A stretch of DNA of 64,000 bases from Cryptomeria japonica. Taxonomy: Eukaryota; Streptophyta; Pinopsida; Cupressales; Cupressaceae. The position numbers were made by a program, and so were the translations under genes. Below are positions 48,498-59,193 of the stretch, in pieces. Position 1 is the stretch's first letter. Every line of letters begins with the position of its first letter. The notes under the pieces are model-generated. The model worked only from the letters and a program-made list of their open reading frames with translations. It did no database searches and was not told where the DNA came from. The stretch spans positions 510,279,873 to 510,343,872 of the forward strand of contig NC_081415.1 in the NCBI RefSeq assembly GCF_030272615.1, read 5' to 3'.

Positions 48498-51400
48498 TGT
48501 AATGCCCCGCCAGGAAACCCCGAAGGGATAAGCCAAAACACAAGAATAGAGTGCAATAATTTTTTATTTTTATTTTTTTTAAAGTTACACCACATTAAGA
48601 TTCAACAAGATATCAAAGATTCAGAATTACATAGCGGAAGACATCAACTAACACCTAAAGAGTTTCCCAACGAGACTACTTAAATTTCACAATTCACTTA
48701 ACTCACACAATTAATCCAATAAGCTGATTATCTTAATAACGAGATAATTCTTAATCAGGATAATTTCTTTCAGAAGATGGAAATATAAATCACAAGCAAA
48801 GATTCATCCATTAAGATCTATTCATAATCTTCATTCAAGCTTTTCATTAAAATACAAGCCATACATCTAATATTCTAGCACACTAGAATTTCATCATAAA
48901 CATATGAGATCTTTTCAAGCATACTTAATTTCCTTAACAACAACTGAATATATTCCATTACTCTAAGTTACATTCTTTCATATTCCAATTTATTGCATTT
49001 TAAAAGACAATTGCATACATGCATCTACGATAAATCTCATCTAAACCACTTATGCATTCGATCAAAATGGCATTCAAGAAAGGACTGCATAAAAGCATTT
49101 AAAGTTAATTCCATCTTATCCACTTATACGTTCTAACATAAGCTATTCATACATGATAAAGTTGAATAAGGGAAACATAAGAGAATAACACCACATAACA
49201 CCATAATGATCTCGGAGTTCACCCCTGAAGGGCTACATCTCCGGGTCTACTCAACTGCAAGACCCCTCTGATAATTAATAAAGTTAAGAATACAAGAGGT
49301 TACACCATTACAATCCGGCCATCAAGGTGAAACATAAACAATATACAAGCGACCGCATCGGTCAGTTAATACATAAACGATCCTTGAAAAGGAAAGGATC
49401 CAGCTAAACACAATCAAAGCTAAAACAAAGGTCCAGGAGAGCATCCACAAAACTGAGTCATCACCACCCAAGGTCTAACATGAAATCGATACTCACAAGG
49501 GCAGAGACAAAAGGACGACCCACAAAGGTACTCCTAACAGGACAAAATGACAACACACTAGCGAACGAAGGGACAAGTGTCATCACACAACCTGGTACGG
49601 TTACCATGGTAGGTCTTCATAGGTCCTGGCCCCATACACTAGGTTACCCTGGCAACCTAATCCGAGCCTCCGACCCATCCAAGCCTCATGTGGACCCACA
49701 CATCCTCTCGTGAAGACAAGGATGATGGTTTGCCATTTCAGGCCTTCTCACAACATGTCGAGTCTGTGTTAGCACTCGTCCCATGTGTGAGGCACAATTA
49801 TCTTACTTAGAGATTACATTCTAATCTACTGATAGGTTATCACTTATTAGACTCACTTTCAACGGGTTACCCAGCAGCCAGTTTGGGCGCGGCCCCCAAT
49901 CGAAAGCCACTTTCCCATACGACACTAGACTATACTCAGATGAAATCAAACCAGGGAATACACATGGTCAGACGAACGGAGTTCAAGAAGGAGGAAACAT
50001 CCCTCATTTGGTCAAACACGAATCATCATTCGACACCTACACAAAGGATATGACCAACTATGACACCACCACAATACAATAGTCAACTCGGAACCAAGGA
50101 CTGATATAGGTACCCCAAGTCAATCCATACAATAGGGACCTATCAAACAAAGCACGACTTGCCATTTCATAATCAAAAGCGAATACAGAAATTAAACTCG
50201 CAAAGGCAATAATCGGAAAAGACAATATTTTCTCATATTGATTTAAGCATAAAAGTTGATCCAATTCTCTAATTGATCTAAGTTTTCAAAATGCATTGAC
50301 GGGAAATCACCGTTACCAGGTGAGTACAATACCACAATTAGCAATAGTACCATTGTCTATTTCTCAAACAAAGGAAAAATATAAATTAACCATTCATTTT
50401 ACTAAATGAGAATATCAATAACTAAACAATTTCCCAAATGATACTAAATTAAATTCCCAAAAGCACATCGTTTAAATTCAAATATCCAACGATAAAATAT
50501 TTCACTTACTTCTTAATTACTCAAATGATATGTTCTTGAATAATATTTAACATCATCAATTAGTAATTATATCATATTTCAACAATTTTCCAATAACATA
50601 ATATTCTATTTTATTTTTAAACAATACTTCCTCAATTAGCCAAATACTCTAATAAGCTAGGAGGTAAGATATAAATTTATTAATCCAAGATTAGTCCAAA
50701 ATATAACCAATCAATATTCGATGGCGAAATTAGCAATTCTGGGATCTAATTAGAAAATGTGCACTAATCATAAAATGAAATTGACTATTAATTAACATAT
50801 AAATTCCATTATACAATTAATTAATATCAAATTATCATTAACTATGATTATGCCACATTAATCATAATTAAAAATCTAATTAAAACTTAACATGAAATAA
50901 TATTACAACATTATATAAATATTTTTTTTTTAATACTAAAAAAAAAATACATTAAAAAAACATTTTTTTTTTAAAACAAAAAAAACATTTAATAAGGGGC
51001 GGCGAAGGTTGGGCCCACCTCCCAACGCAGATGGTTGGGCGCCCAAACCCTAGCCATAGGAGAGACCTGCGCGGGCGGCGCCACTGTGGTGCCCGCAGGT
51101 TCCGCAGTGCCCTGCGGCCACCGCGGCCCCTGCGGCCACCACAGTGAGCCCGCGGCCACTGCGAGCAGAACAAAGCGAAGGGGAGGGGAGGAGGAGGCGG
51201 GTGGAGCTCCACTCCCCGCCCTCCAAACCCCAACCAAGTTATAAACTATCATTTTTTTTTTTATACGCACAGGTTCGATTTTTATTTTTTTTAAACAACC
51301 AAACCAAATTTGTTTTCTTTTTATAAATTTCGATTTATATTAAGATCAGGTCACAATGAGGTATGTTGGGTATCATAATTCCTTTGATGGTATTCATTCT

Positions 51401-52712
51401 CTCCAACCACAAATGGGATTTCCAACCACCCAAACAAAGAAATGAGGGATAACAAAACCTCAAATAAATTTCCAGCCAAACTCATAATGGGCCAAAAAGG
51501 AACTATTTTCACCACAATGATGCAACCAAATTGTTTTCTTGAAGATCATAAGCAAATAAGCATAGATCTAAACCCATAAGTCCAAAATTAAATCTAAAAT
51601 CAATTTAAGAAGATTGGATTTTTAGCAACAAGCATTTTCATTCAACAACAGACTATTTCCATGGCAACAAAGAAGAACAGTTAAGGTAATTCCTACCTTC
51701 ATTCGCATTCCTGGAAGAGCTGAAGGAGAGCCCACCTGCCAAATCCAGCATAACTCCTTCCTCCCAAAACCCCCAAATTTCATCCCAAAAACATTTTCCA
51801 ACAAACATTTTTTTTTTTTTTTCCAAAAACATCCATCCTCAAAATTTCCCAAAATTTTAGGTTATAAGAAAGAGTTGACCAAAATTCCATTTTTGGAATT
51901 AAAATTTTTATTTAAAAATAATTCTCAAAATTAATTCTTTTCTAACTATCCTAGTAAATTGAATTGCTTTTCAATTCAAAATCGATTTTCTCATTTAATT
52001 CAATTTAACCTTTCTAATTCAAACATGCCAAAAGATTAAATTAATTCTATTTCAATCAAAATTAAATCTTTCTTTTTCAACAGCATATACAAAATGCATT
52101 TAATTTTCAAAATCAGCCATTAATTGAACTTACTCCCAATTTAAGATGAGCAATCCAATATCAACGAAAATCGCATAACGAAATCCCAATTAATTTAGTC
52201 CATCAATCTTTAATGCACAAACAGATATTTAATCAAATTAAATACTAAGGACTAATTAATCAATTTAACCATACACACCAAGCACGCAAATCGAGAAGGT
52301 CAACCAAGCAGACGACTCGCAAACCCGAACAAAAAGGGATTACCGACGGCGACTGACGATGCTCACTTGAGCACGACTAAGGTCAACTAGGGTCTTATGA
52401 CCACCTAATCCAACTCTAAGCATTAAAGAGGTACACTCAAACCTGCAAATCCAGGTGAAGACGAACCTCGCACTCATGTGGCGTTGTACCTGAAATCTCC
52501 TGCAACCAAGAGTCATACATGCATACATATATAAACTTAATGAAAGCGTTAGCCCGATATTAATACCACGAAATAGGAACACTAAACAACTTGCATACAA
52601 CTAGTGTGAAAACCACATCAACAGCTAGGCATTAAATCAAACATCTGACTATAATCCTTGTATTAAGATAAACTAACCAAGATTAGAAATTGATTAGGGC
52701 AGGGGTACTACA
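48498..52712 (-). mobile_element. Family A solo LTR, complete, minus strand
   Basis: 4215 bp with exact TAATC copies at 48493-48497 and 52713-52717. Read on the minus strand it starts TGTAGTACCCC (52712) and ends GGGGCATTACA (48498). It is the best-preserved LTR of this family here and the reference for the others. It sits inside LINE ORF1, so it arrived after the LINE. The frame 49480-49713 on the plus strand is LTR sequence, not a gene. The hairpin cassette lies at 50995-51215. Confidence 0.95.
50995..51215. repeat. GC-rich hairpin cassette of the minus-strand solo LTR
   Basis: An island of high GC in AT-rich DNA. It holds nested inverted repeats built from GCGGCCAC / GTGGCCGC-like parts (for example CTGCGGCCACCGCGGCC near 51112-51128 and TGCGGCCACCACAGTGAGC near 51130). 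The left flank has GGTTGGGCCCACCTCCCAAC, comparable to the stems flanking the other cassettes. Five overlapping frames on both strands here are by-products of the GC content. Confidence 0.85.
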
Positions 52713-53471
52713 TAATCCCTTGCCAGATTCTTTGGAAATTTGTCTTGGTTCTTTATCTTGGGTTTAGTAGTTAGATTATGAGTCTATTCCTTTTTGTTGG
52801 CAAGTTTGCCATGAATATGGTCATCTCCAAAGGAAATGTCCTAGGGTTAGTAAAGCTTCAGGTCCAAATAATTATTCTTTTGCACCGACAACAAATTTGG
52901 ATAACAGGGATAAAGGAAAGTCCACTGTGGTGGAGGGTGGCTCAGTTGAGGATGGTTTTTTTCCTGTGAAGCCTTGGGCAAAGGGATGGGGATAGAAAAG
53001 GTCCTTTAGGGACAAACAAACTTATGAGGGCTTCAACTAGTTTGAGGTGTTGGATACCTTGGCTTTGGAGGAAGGGAACTTAGTTGATGTTTTCTCAGGG
53101 GCTACCATAATGGGTACTAATTCTGTGTAGGTGCAAGGGACTGGTTAGGACCTTCTACCTTCACATGGCCCATGTAACCCTCAAGGGTCTCTAGATGGTC
53201 AAGTTTTGTGTGATTCAGGTGAGGCTAGAGATCTTATGTAGGATGATATGGTTTTGGAAAACTTGGATAAAGAGGTGTTATCATTTGGTAGAGGCAAAGG
53301 GTCTTCTCAAACTTTGGGTTTGCAAAAACGTCCCCTTAAGAAGGGTTCCTTTGAGAACTCTTCTAAAAGTGGTCGTAAGAAGGATTAGGAGAAAATTAAA
53401 GTTGTTGGAGATTTTGTAGTGGAACCTGGGTCTGTCAAACCCATTGATGCTCACTTTTTCCAACCTCTTCC

Positions 53472-55640
53472 ATGATTGTTCTTTCTTGGAATGTACGAGG
53501 GTTGAATAACATCCCTACACAAAACGCTATTTGTAAGTTGGTTGTTGTCCACTCTTTGAATATCTTTTGCATCTAGGAAACTCAAATTTCACTTGATTCT
53601 ATGCTTCAGTGTGCCTCTAGTATTTGGCATTATGGTCAATATCAGTGCATTGGTTCCCATGGGTGTTCTGGAGGTTTAGCCCTTTTTTGGGATCCTAGAT
53701 AGATTGTTCCACTTTGGTGGATTTTGTGTCAATATTCTCTCTCTTTGGTTGCCTCTAGCTTGGAATCCGGGGAGCTTATTATGGTTACTAATGTTTATGC
53801 TCCAATTGATATTAGGGGAAAGACCCCGCTTTGGTCTCATTTAAGGCATGTAAGATCTTATGTTCATTATCTTCCCTAGGTTTTAGCTGGTGATTTCAAT
53901 TCAGTTTTGAGTTTGGAAGAGAAGTGGGGAGGATTGAATCGGTTGGGTCTTTCTTCTGATCTCTTTCGTGCAAATGTGAATTCCATTACTTTAATTGATA
54001 TCAGACCTTTTAATGGGGTATTTACTTGAAATAATAGGTGGAGTGGGGAGGAAGCTATTTCTAAATGGTTGGACAAGTTTCTTGTTTCTTGTTTTTTTGG
54101 GGGCTGGAAATTTTCTTGACTGGAGGGGTTCTTATCATTGCCAATTAAATTTGCTGCAAATTCTCTTACCAATTCCTAAGAATCCTCCTTTTAAGTTTCA
54201 ACTTATGAGGCTCAATGGTAGATTGATGGTGGCCCTGCTTATGGTACTGCTATGTATTCGTTTGTTAAAAAATTACAGTATGTCAAATATCACCTTAAGA
54301 AATGGAATAGGCAATGTTTTGGTAACCTTTAGGCTATGAAGAGGAAATCTTGGGAGCACCTTGATGTGATTACTTTCCAAATCCAAGATTATGGTTTTCT
54401 AGATGCTTCAATATGAGCTGAGTCTCAGGTTTTGAGAGAGGTGGACGAATGGGAACTTTGTGAGGAGATTTTTTGGAAGCAAAAGACTCGAATTGATTGG
54501 TTTCAGGAAGGGGACAAGAATACTAGCTTCTTCCATCAATTTGTGTAGGCTCATCAAAATAGGAGTTATGCTTCTTCGTTGGTTAATTCTGAAGGTCTTC
54601 AGCTATCCTCTTTGCATTCCTTGTCTCAGGATGCTAGGTAATTTTATTATGCTCTCTTTTTTGAAGATTCTCCTCCTGCGGTGGCTGAGGAAAATTTGAT
54701 ACTTGCTTGTATTCCCTCCCTAGTCACTAATGAGATGAATGATTCTCTCATTCGCCCAATCTCTTTGTTTGAATTGAAAGAAGTTGTTTTTGGGATGAAT
54801 AGGGATAAAGCTCTAGGTTTGGATGGATTTCCAATAGAATTTTTTCAGGAATTCTAGCATTTTATTAATTTGGATTTGTTTGAGGTTGTTCGAGAATCTC
54901 TTTGTAGTAAACAAATGCTTTGGGCTTTGAACTCTACTTTTCTTATTCTCATTCCTAAAAAGATGGTGTTGACCATTTGGATTTCTTTAGGCCTATTGCC
55001 CTTTGTAATATGGTGTACAAAATCATTACTAAATTGATTGTAGAGAGGCTCAAAATTTGTCTCCCTTCTTTGATCTCCAAGGAACAAGGGGTTTTTGTGG
55101 CTGGTAAATAGATTCTAGATGGAGTTGTGGTTGCTTCTTAAGTTATTCACCCTATGGCGACTTCCAAGGAAAAATATATGTTCATGAAATTGGATATGAC
55201 CAAAGCCTATGATAGAGTTAAGTGGGTTTTTTTTGCAAAAATATCTCCTAGCCTTTGGTTTTGGTCCAGAGTGAGTCATGTAATTTGATGGGGGCTCTTG
55301 CCATTCTTTATGATTTGGAGCGTAGTTGTGATCTTGGGTGGAGAAAGATCATTTATAAATTTGATTCTTAGGTGGTGGTGACTTTCTTGAATAGACAAAG
55401 ATTAGATGTGTTTGTTGGCATTTAGATTTGGTTATTAAATAGATCCTTCATTTGTTTGTTTACTTGGAATCTATGACTTTCAATCATATCCCTAGAGAAT
55501 GGAATGGAGTTGTGGATTGTTTGGCCAAATGGTCCTTTGATCAAATTTGCAATTGGAACATTGTGGTTAGCGGTCAATCACCCCTGGAACTGTCTCAAAC
55601 ATTGGACTACTTGGTCAAGATTGATAGGACTGCTTAAAGC
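53472..55640 (+). pseudogene. LINE ORF2: endonuclease, reverse transcriptase, RNase H remnants
   Basis: The endonuclease starts at ATG 53472 with SWNVRGLNN. It continues with GCSGGLALFWDP (about 53666), VTNVYAP (about 53783) and the catalytic VLAGDFNSVLSLEEKWGG (about 53881-53934). RT blocks are LFELKEVVFGMNRDKALGLD, then GFPIEFFQEF (about 54763-54855), ALNSTFLILIPKK (54924-54962), FFRPIALCNMVYKIITKLIV (about 54982-55042), and FMKLDMTKAYDRVKW (about 55182-55226). The FADD active site, thumb and most of RNase H are missing. The frame rejoins at an RNase H tail, HIPREWNGVVDCLAKWSFDQ (55488-55547). Stops and a frameshift near 54962 are also present. Confidence 0.92.
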
Positions 55641-55707
55641 CCGTGCTTTTTTTTTCTTTTGTGTTTAAATAAATTTTTACCCCTTGGTAGTTCAATATTC
55701 CCTTTAC

Positions 55708-57004
55708 AAGTGTTTGAACTTTTACATGCTTGAACTTTTAATAATTTAGATTGCATTGTTAATTTAACTTCATGTTTGAACTTTGACATTCTATAGCACT
55801 AAATTTGCATAGAAAAGTGTCCATTCGAACTAACATTAAGTAAATTGTGCTTGAACTTTAAACATGTTTGATTTTTAGCACTCACTATATGTGTGTGTAA
55901 GAACTATGTTTGTGTGACATGAATATTCCCTTTATGAGTGTTTGAACTTTTACATGCATTAACTTTTAAGAATTTAGATTACATTGTTAAATTAACTTTA
56001 TATTTGAACTTTGACATATTTGAACTTTATAATTTTGTCAATGTTCACTTTGCATATGTGCTTAAGCTTTGACATACTTGAAATTTTGAGCATTTACATC
56101 ATGTGCGTAATTTAACTAAATTTGTATTATTTGTGCTTCAAATTTAGTATTCTTTTAAGAATTCACTTTTTGTGTGAATGATGTGTGTTTCAACAAACTT
56201 TTGGGTGTTCACTTTTGTTTGCATGAAGTATGTTTTTTATTAAAAAATCATATTTTATATGCACCTTCACTTTTTGTGTATATGTATTGTCTAAATTAAA
56301 TCTAAATTTTATAAAATGTGATGGGCTACCTTGTAATTTTTCATGTCTTACACCTTCATTGTTTCTCTTTCCCTTTATGTTTAAAAATTATTTGATTTCA
56401 TATATTTTTAATGGATCTCATTGAGAAATTATGTTGATTTTTTTATAATTTTTCTCATTGTAAAAAAATCTATGTTATTTTTCATATCCCTCTTGGCATT
56501 TATTTTGGAGTCTTGGACATCGCCACAAGCCTTTAAAGTATTGTATGCATGTACTTCTTTCTAATCACGAGTTGCCAATTTACCCTAGGTTGTACTCATA
56601 CTTTGTTTCTTCATGTCATCCCTTGCACATGAACTTCTTCACAATGTAAATGACTTGCATGCCCCTTGCTTGCCCTAACACCTTGAATTTGTATGTAATT
56701 TATATGGTATGAACTTCTTCACAATGTAAGTCACTTGTATGCTCCTTCCTTTCCCCGACACCTTAAATTTGTATTGTATACTTTTTTTTCTCCCTGCACG
56801 TAAATTACCTACATGCTTTCATATCATATATTTATGCTATATTTCATTGTATACTTATCTCATTCATTTGTAATATACAATGTTACTCTTTAATGTCTAT
56901 GGTGGAGGGTACTCTCCATACAAACCCAAACACACAACAACAATAGATAAATAAATAGAAAATGGAGGAAAGAAATGAAAATAAAATAAAAGCTACATGA
57001 GCTT
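55708..57004. repeat. Degenerate phrase-repeat array, part 3
   Basis: The array continues after the LINE with AAGTGTTTGAACTTTTACATG, repeated at about 55708 and 55935. A CTTTGCATATGTGCTTAAGC block lies at about 56050, and a diverged copy of the 420-bp unit at about 56500-57000 contains its own internal duplication (GAACTTCTTCACAATGTAA at 56630 and 56708). Confidence 0.75.
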
Positions 57005-57900
57005 TCTAATTACAAAAATCTGCAAGTTAGAACTACAATATTCACTCTAAATTGTCCTTCGTAACCCATGTTTACCTTCTTTATCTAGAATGTGTAACCG
57101 CCCTAGAATTTTTTGGAAGGTATAACTCTCATTTGGGCATCAGAAGTCCAATAGTTCATTTTATCGCTCAAGAAGATATTTTGACATTTAGATTTTAGTA
57201 GTACAACTTTTCAAGATCATAACTTTTGATCCAACCATTAGATCTTCATCATTATATGTCGTTGGAATTTTTTTGGAAAGACGGGAAGCATAACCATCAA
57301 ATGCAAACACAACAATCCTCTTCATAGCTCGATTTGACAATGAGGATGAAGAATCTATGGGCCTCTTCTTGGACTCCATGAAGCACTATTGCATTGTATA
57401 GTGCATAAATCCAACTTGTCCCCTTCACTCTACCATAAGGGTATCTAATCTTGACTCTTCCATAGTCAACAACCTTCAAATGAGAGTCATCACCAAGATA
57501 CACCTTCCACCATCATATTCTTCATACTTTAAAAATCAACTCCTATGTGAGGTTATGTGAAAAGATGCATCAAAATTTATCAACCACTCATCTTCTAATG
57601 CATGTGTTGCTAAGGTTGCAACAAATGCTTCATCAACATCCTAAGAGAATTTGTTTGAAACTGAATTGGAGGGTCTCTTATTCTTCTTTTTCTCCTTACA
57701 TCCCTTTGGGAAGTTCCAATATTTTGCCTTGGAATTTCTAGGAGACTTAGATCTCCTACGGGATTTGGAACTATCTCTTTCATCTATTGTCTTTTATTTT
57801 CTCTTTCAATTTACCACGAAATACAAGAGCCTTCATAGTTATCTTAGAAGTCTTCCTTCACATCTCTTCAGAAAGTAATCATGTTACCACCCCATCCATC
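57005..57900 (-). pseudogene. pol: Copia gag-pol fragment, minus strand
   Basis: Minus-strand reading recovers the protease region EWLINFDASFHITSHRS (about 57570-57520; the usual DSGAS is mutated) and, in another frame, YLGDDSHLKVVDYGRVKIRY (about 57500-57440), then PYGRVKG. This is the segment that follows the Copia protease. Further down lies a poorly preserved stretch (ESKKRPIDSSSSLSNRAMKR). Upstream (57600-57890) is Lys-rich as in a gag C-terminus. No RT is visible. The orientation is opposite to the Copia element that follows, so they are separate insertions. Confidence 0.7.
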
Positions 57901-57949
57901 TTAAAATTGGTGGTTGTACTCCTGATAGCCATAATAAGGTGGTCTCTAT

Positions 57950-58938
57950 TGCAAATATGATGGTGATGATGAGTGATTGTCATTGATGTCAACATAATGG
58001 TTGTCATTAATGTCTTTGATGTTCTTGGCATTGGTGATTTTGAATATGTATTCTCAAAATATTTGGTGCTTCAAATGATGTGTTAATAGATAAGATGTGT
58101 TGTTGGTGATCTAGATATTTATAGTTATTGGATATGGTGTTGATCGATGGTATTCATGTGTATCTTGGTTCCATTCTTATTTTTTATGTTTTGGGCAATG
58201 TTATTTGGGTCCGAATTAAGTCTGAAATTCAAGGATGTGTAGTGGGTTTTAGTGTAGCGTGTGAATCTTGTTTTGGGACTAGAATTTGTAATGCTTGTAA
58301 TGTGTTGATCTGACCATTGATGTGTGTTGTGATATGGTCTCCTTCTCATTCTTTCCCACCATCAGAATGCTTGGTGTTGATCTATTTTAGATCTTTGTCT
58401 TGGCCGACTTGGAAGATTATGCTTCCCGAAAGACTTGATATATATGAGGATGATCTAATTGTGTTAGATATAGAAAAAGGGTTGCATTGTTTTGAAGATA
58501 TGCAATATTGGAAAGGAAAGATCTAACTATTGGTGATATGTGAGAGTGTGTTGGTGTTGAGGCATTAGAAGAAGTCCAATTTTGCAGATTGTGTTTCAGT
58601 GGTGGATTCTTTCTTTCTTTCTTTCTTTAGTAGTGAGCATTTTCTGGGCAGTGAGCCCACCTACAGTGAGAATTCTAGCAGTGAGCCACCCTTTTTTAAA
58701 ATAACCTTATTCGGTGTTTTATATTGAGAACTAACATTCTTCGTGGTTTTTCCCTTGTTAGGTTTTTCATGTCATATCTGGTGTTCATTGTGTGATCTGT
58801 TATATGTTTATGCTTTTCATGTTATATTTATCTTAGTTAATTTTGTTGGTTTGGATCCAGATGTGAAAAGATTAAAAGAAATTATTTTAAAGGTATCAAT
58901 TGACTCACCCCTCCTCTCAATTGCTTGGATATTCAACA
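57950..58938 (+). repeat. 5' LTR of a Copia element (start uncertain)
   Basis: The right end is firm: it stops ...ATTCAACA at 58938, just before a PBS, with the typical Copia ending GACTCACCCCTCCTCTCAAT. The left end is a guess near 57950, where TGATGGTGATGATGAGTGAT and TGTCATTGATGTCAACATAA resemble Copia LTR starts. Inside are a (TTTC)n run (about 58605-58627) and CAGTGAG phrases repeated at about 58635-58692, with a small GGGCAGTGAGCCC hairpin. The rest is unremarkable. Confidence 0.6.
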
Positions 58939-58961
58939 ATCAGTATCAAAGCTTTGGTTCC
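58939..58961 (+). promoter_or_regulatory. Primer-binding site of the Copia element
   Basis: ATCAGTATCAAAGCTTTGG follows the LTR end. It is a one- or two-base variant of the tRNA-Met type site ATTGGTATCAGAGC used by plant Copia elements. Confidence 0.75.
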
Positions 58962-59193
58962 TTGGAGAAGAGATTAACCACTTGAGGTATATCCTAATCT
59001 GATGGCACATAAATTGACTATTCCTATCTTCAAAGGATCTGACTATAGTTTTTGGAAAGTGAAGATGAGAGGCTACTTGATATCTTTGGGGTACAAAACT
59101 TGGAAAGTAGTGGAAACTAAGTATGTTCAATCAACAAATGGTCTTACCACTCCTGATGAGATTCAAACTTATGAAGAGAATGAAAAGGAAAGG

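Larger units (their letters stand above)
47838..53475 (+). pseudogene. LINE ORF1, interrupted by solo LTR
   Basis: ORF1 protein binds the LINE RNA. It starts about MEEQRVSSTFVVVGALDHDE (47850), is frameshifted near 47995, and contains a DUF4283-like part: VFEGGPYFYNHMGLFFKPWH, then EELALRVPIWVHLPHLRLEF (about 48231-48360). The LTR enters at 48497/48498, just after ICANIDLNN. On the far side (52718 onward) come IPFCWQVCHEYGHLQRKCP (about 52779-52835), a knuckle with spacing C-X3-C-X4-H-X4-C instead of C-X2-C, and a Ser/Lys-rich tail ending near 53475. The gap 48498-52717 is not part of the gene. Confidence 0.85.
47604..55691 (+). mobile_element. L1-type LINE, split by a solo LTR
   Basis: Flanked by TCAATATTYCCTTTAC at 47588-47603 and 55692-55707 (16 bp, one mismatch). 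The host repeat reads on smoothly across the site. Length without the inserted LTR is about 3.87 kb, well below a full plant L1. It has ORF1 (DUF4283-type domain, zinc knuckle) and ORF2 (endonuclease, partial RT, RNase H tail), with a large deletion between the RT AYDRV block and RNase H. The 3' end is AAATAAATTTTTACCCC-like without a long poly-A. Many stops show it is inactive. Confidence 0.92.

Noticed and set aside
50952-51326. Gly/Arg/Pro-rich frames on both strands
   Set aside because: They come from the GC-rich hairpin cassette of the solo LTR, overlap each other on both strands and have no homologous frame in the other LTR copies.
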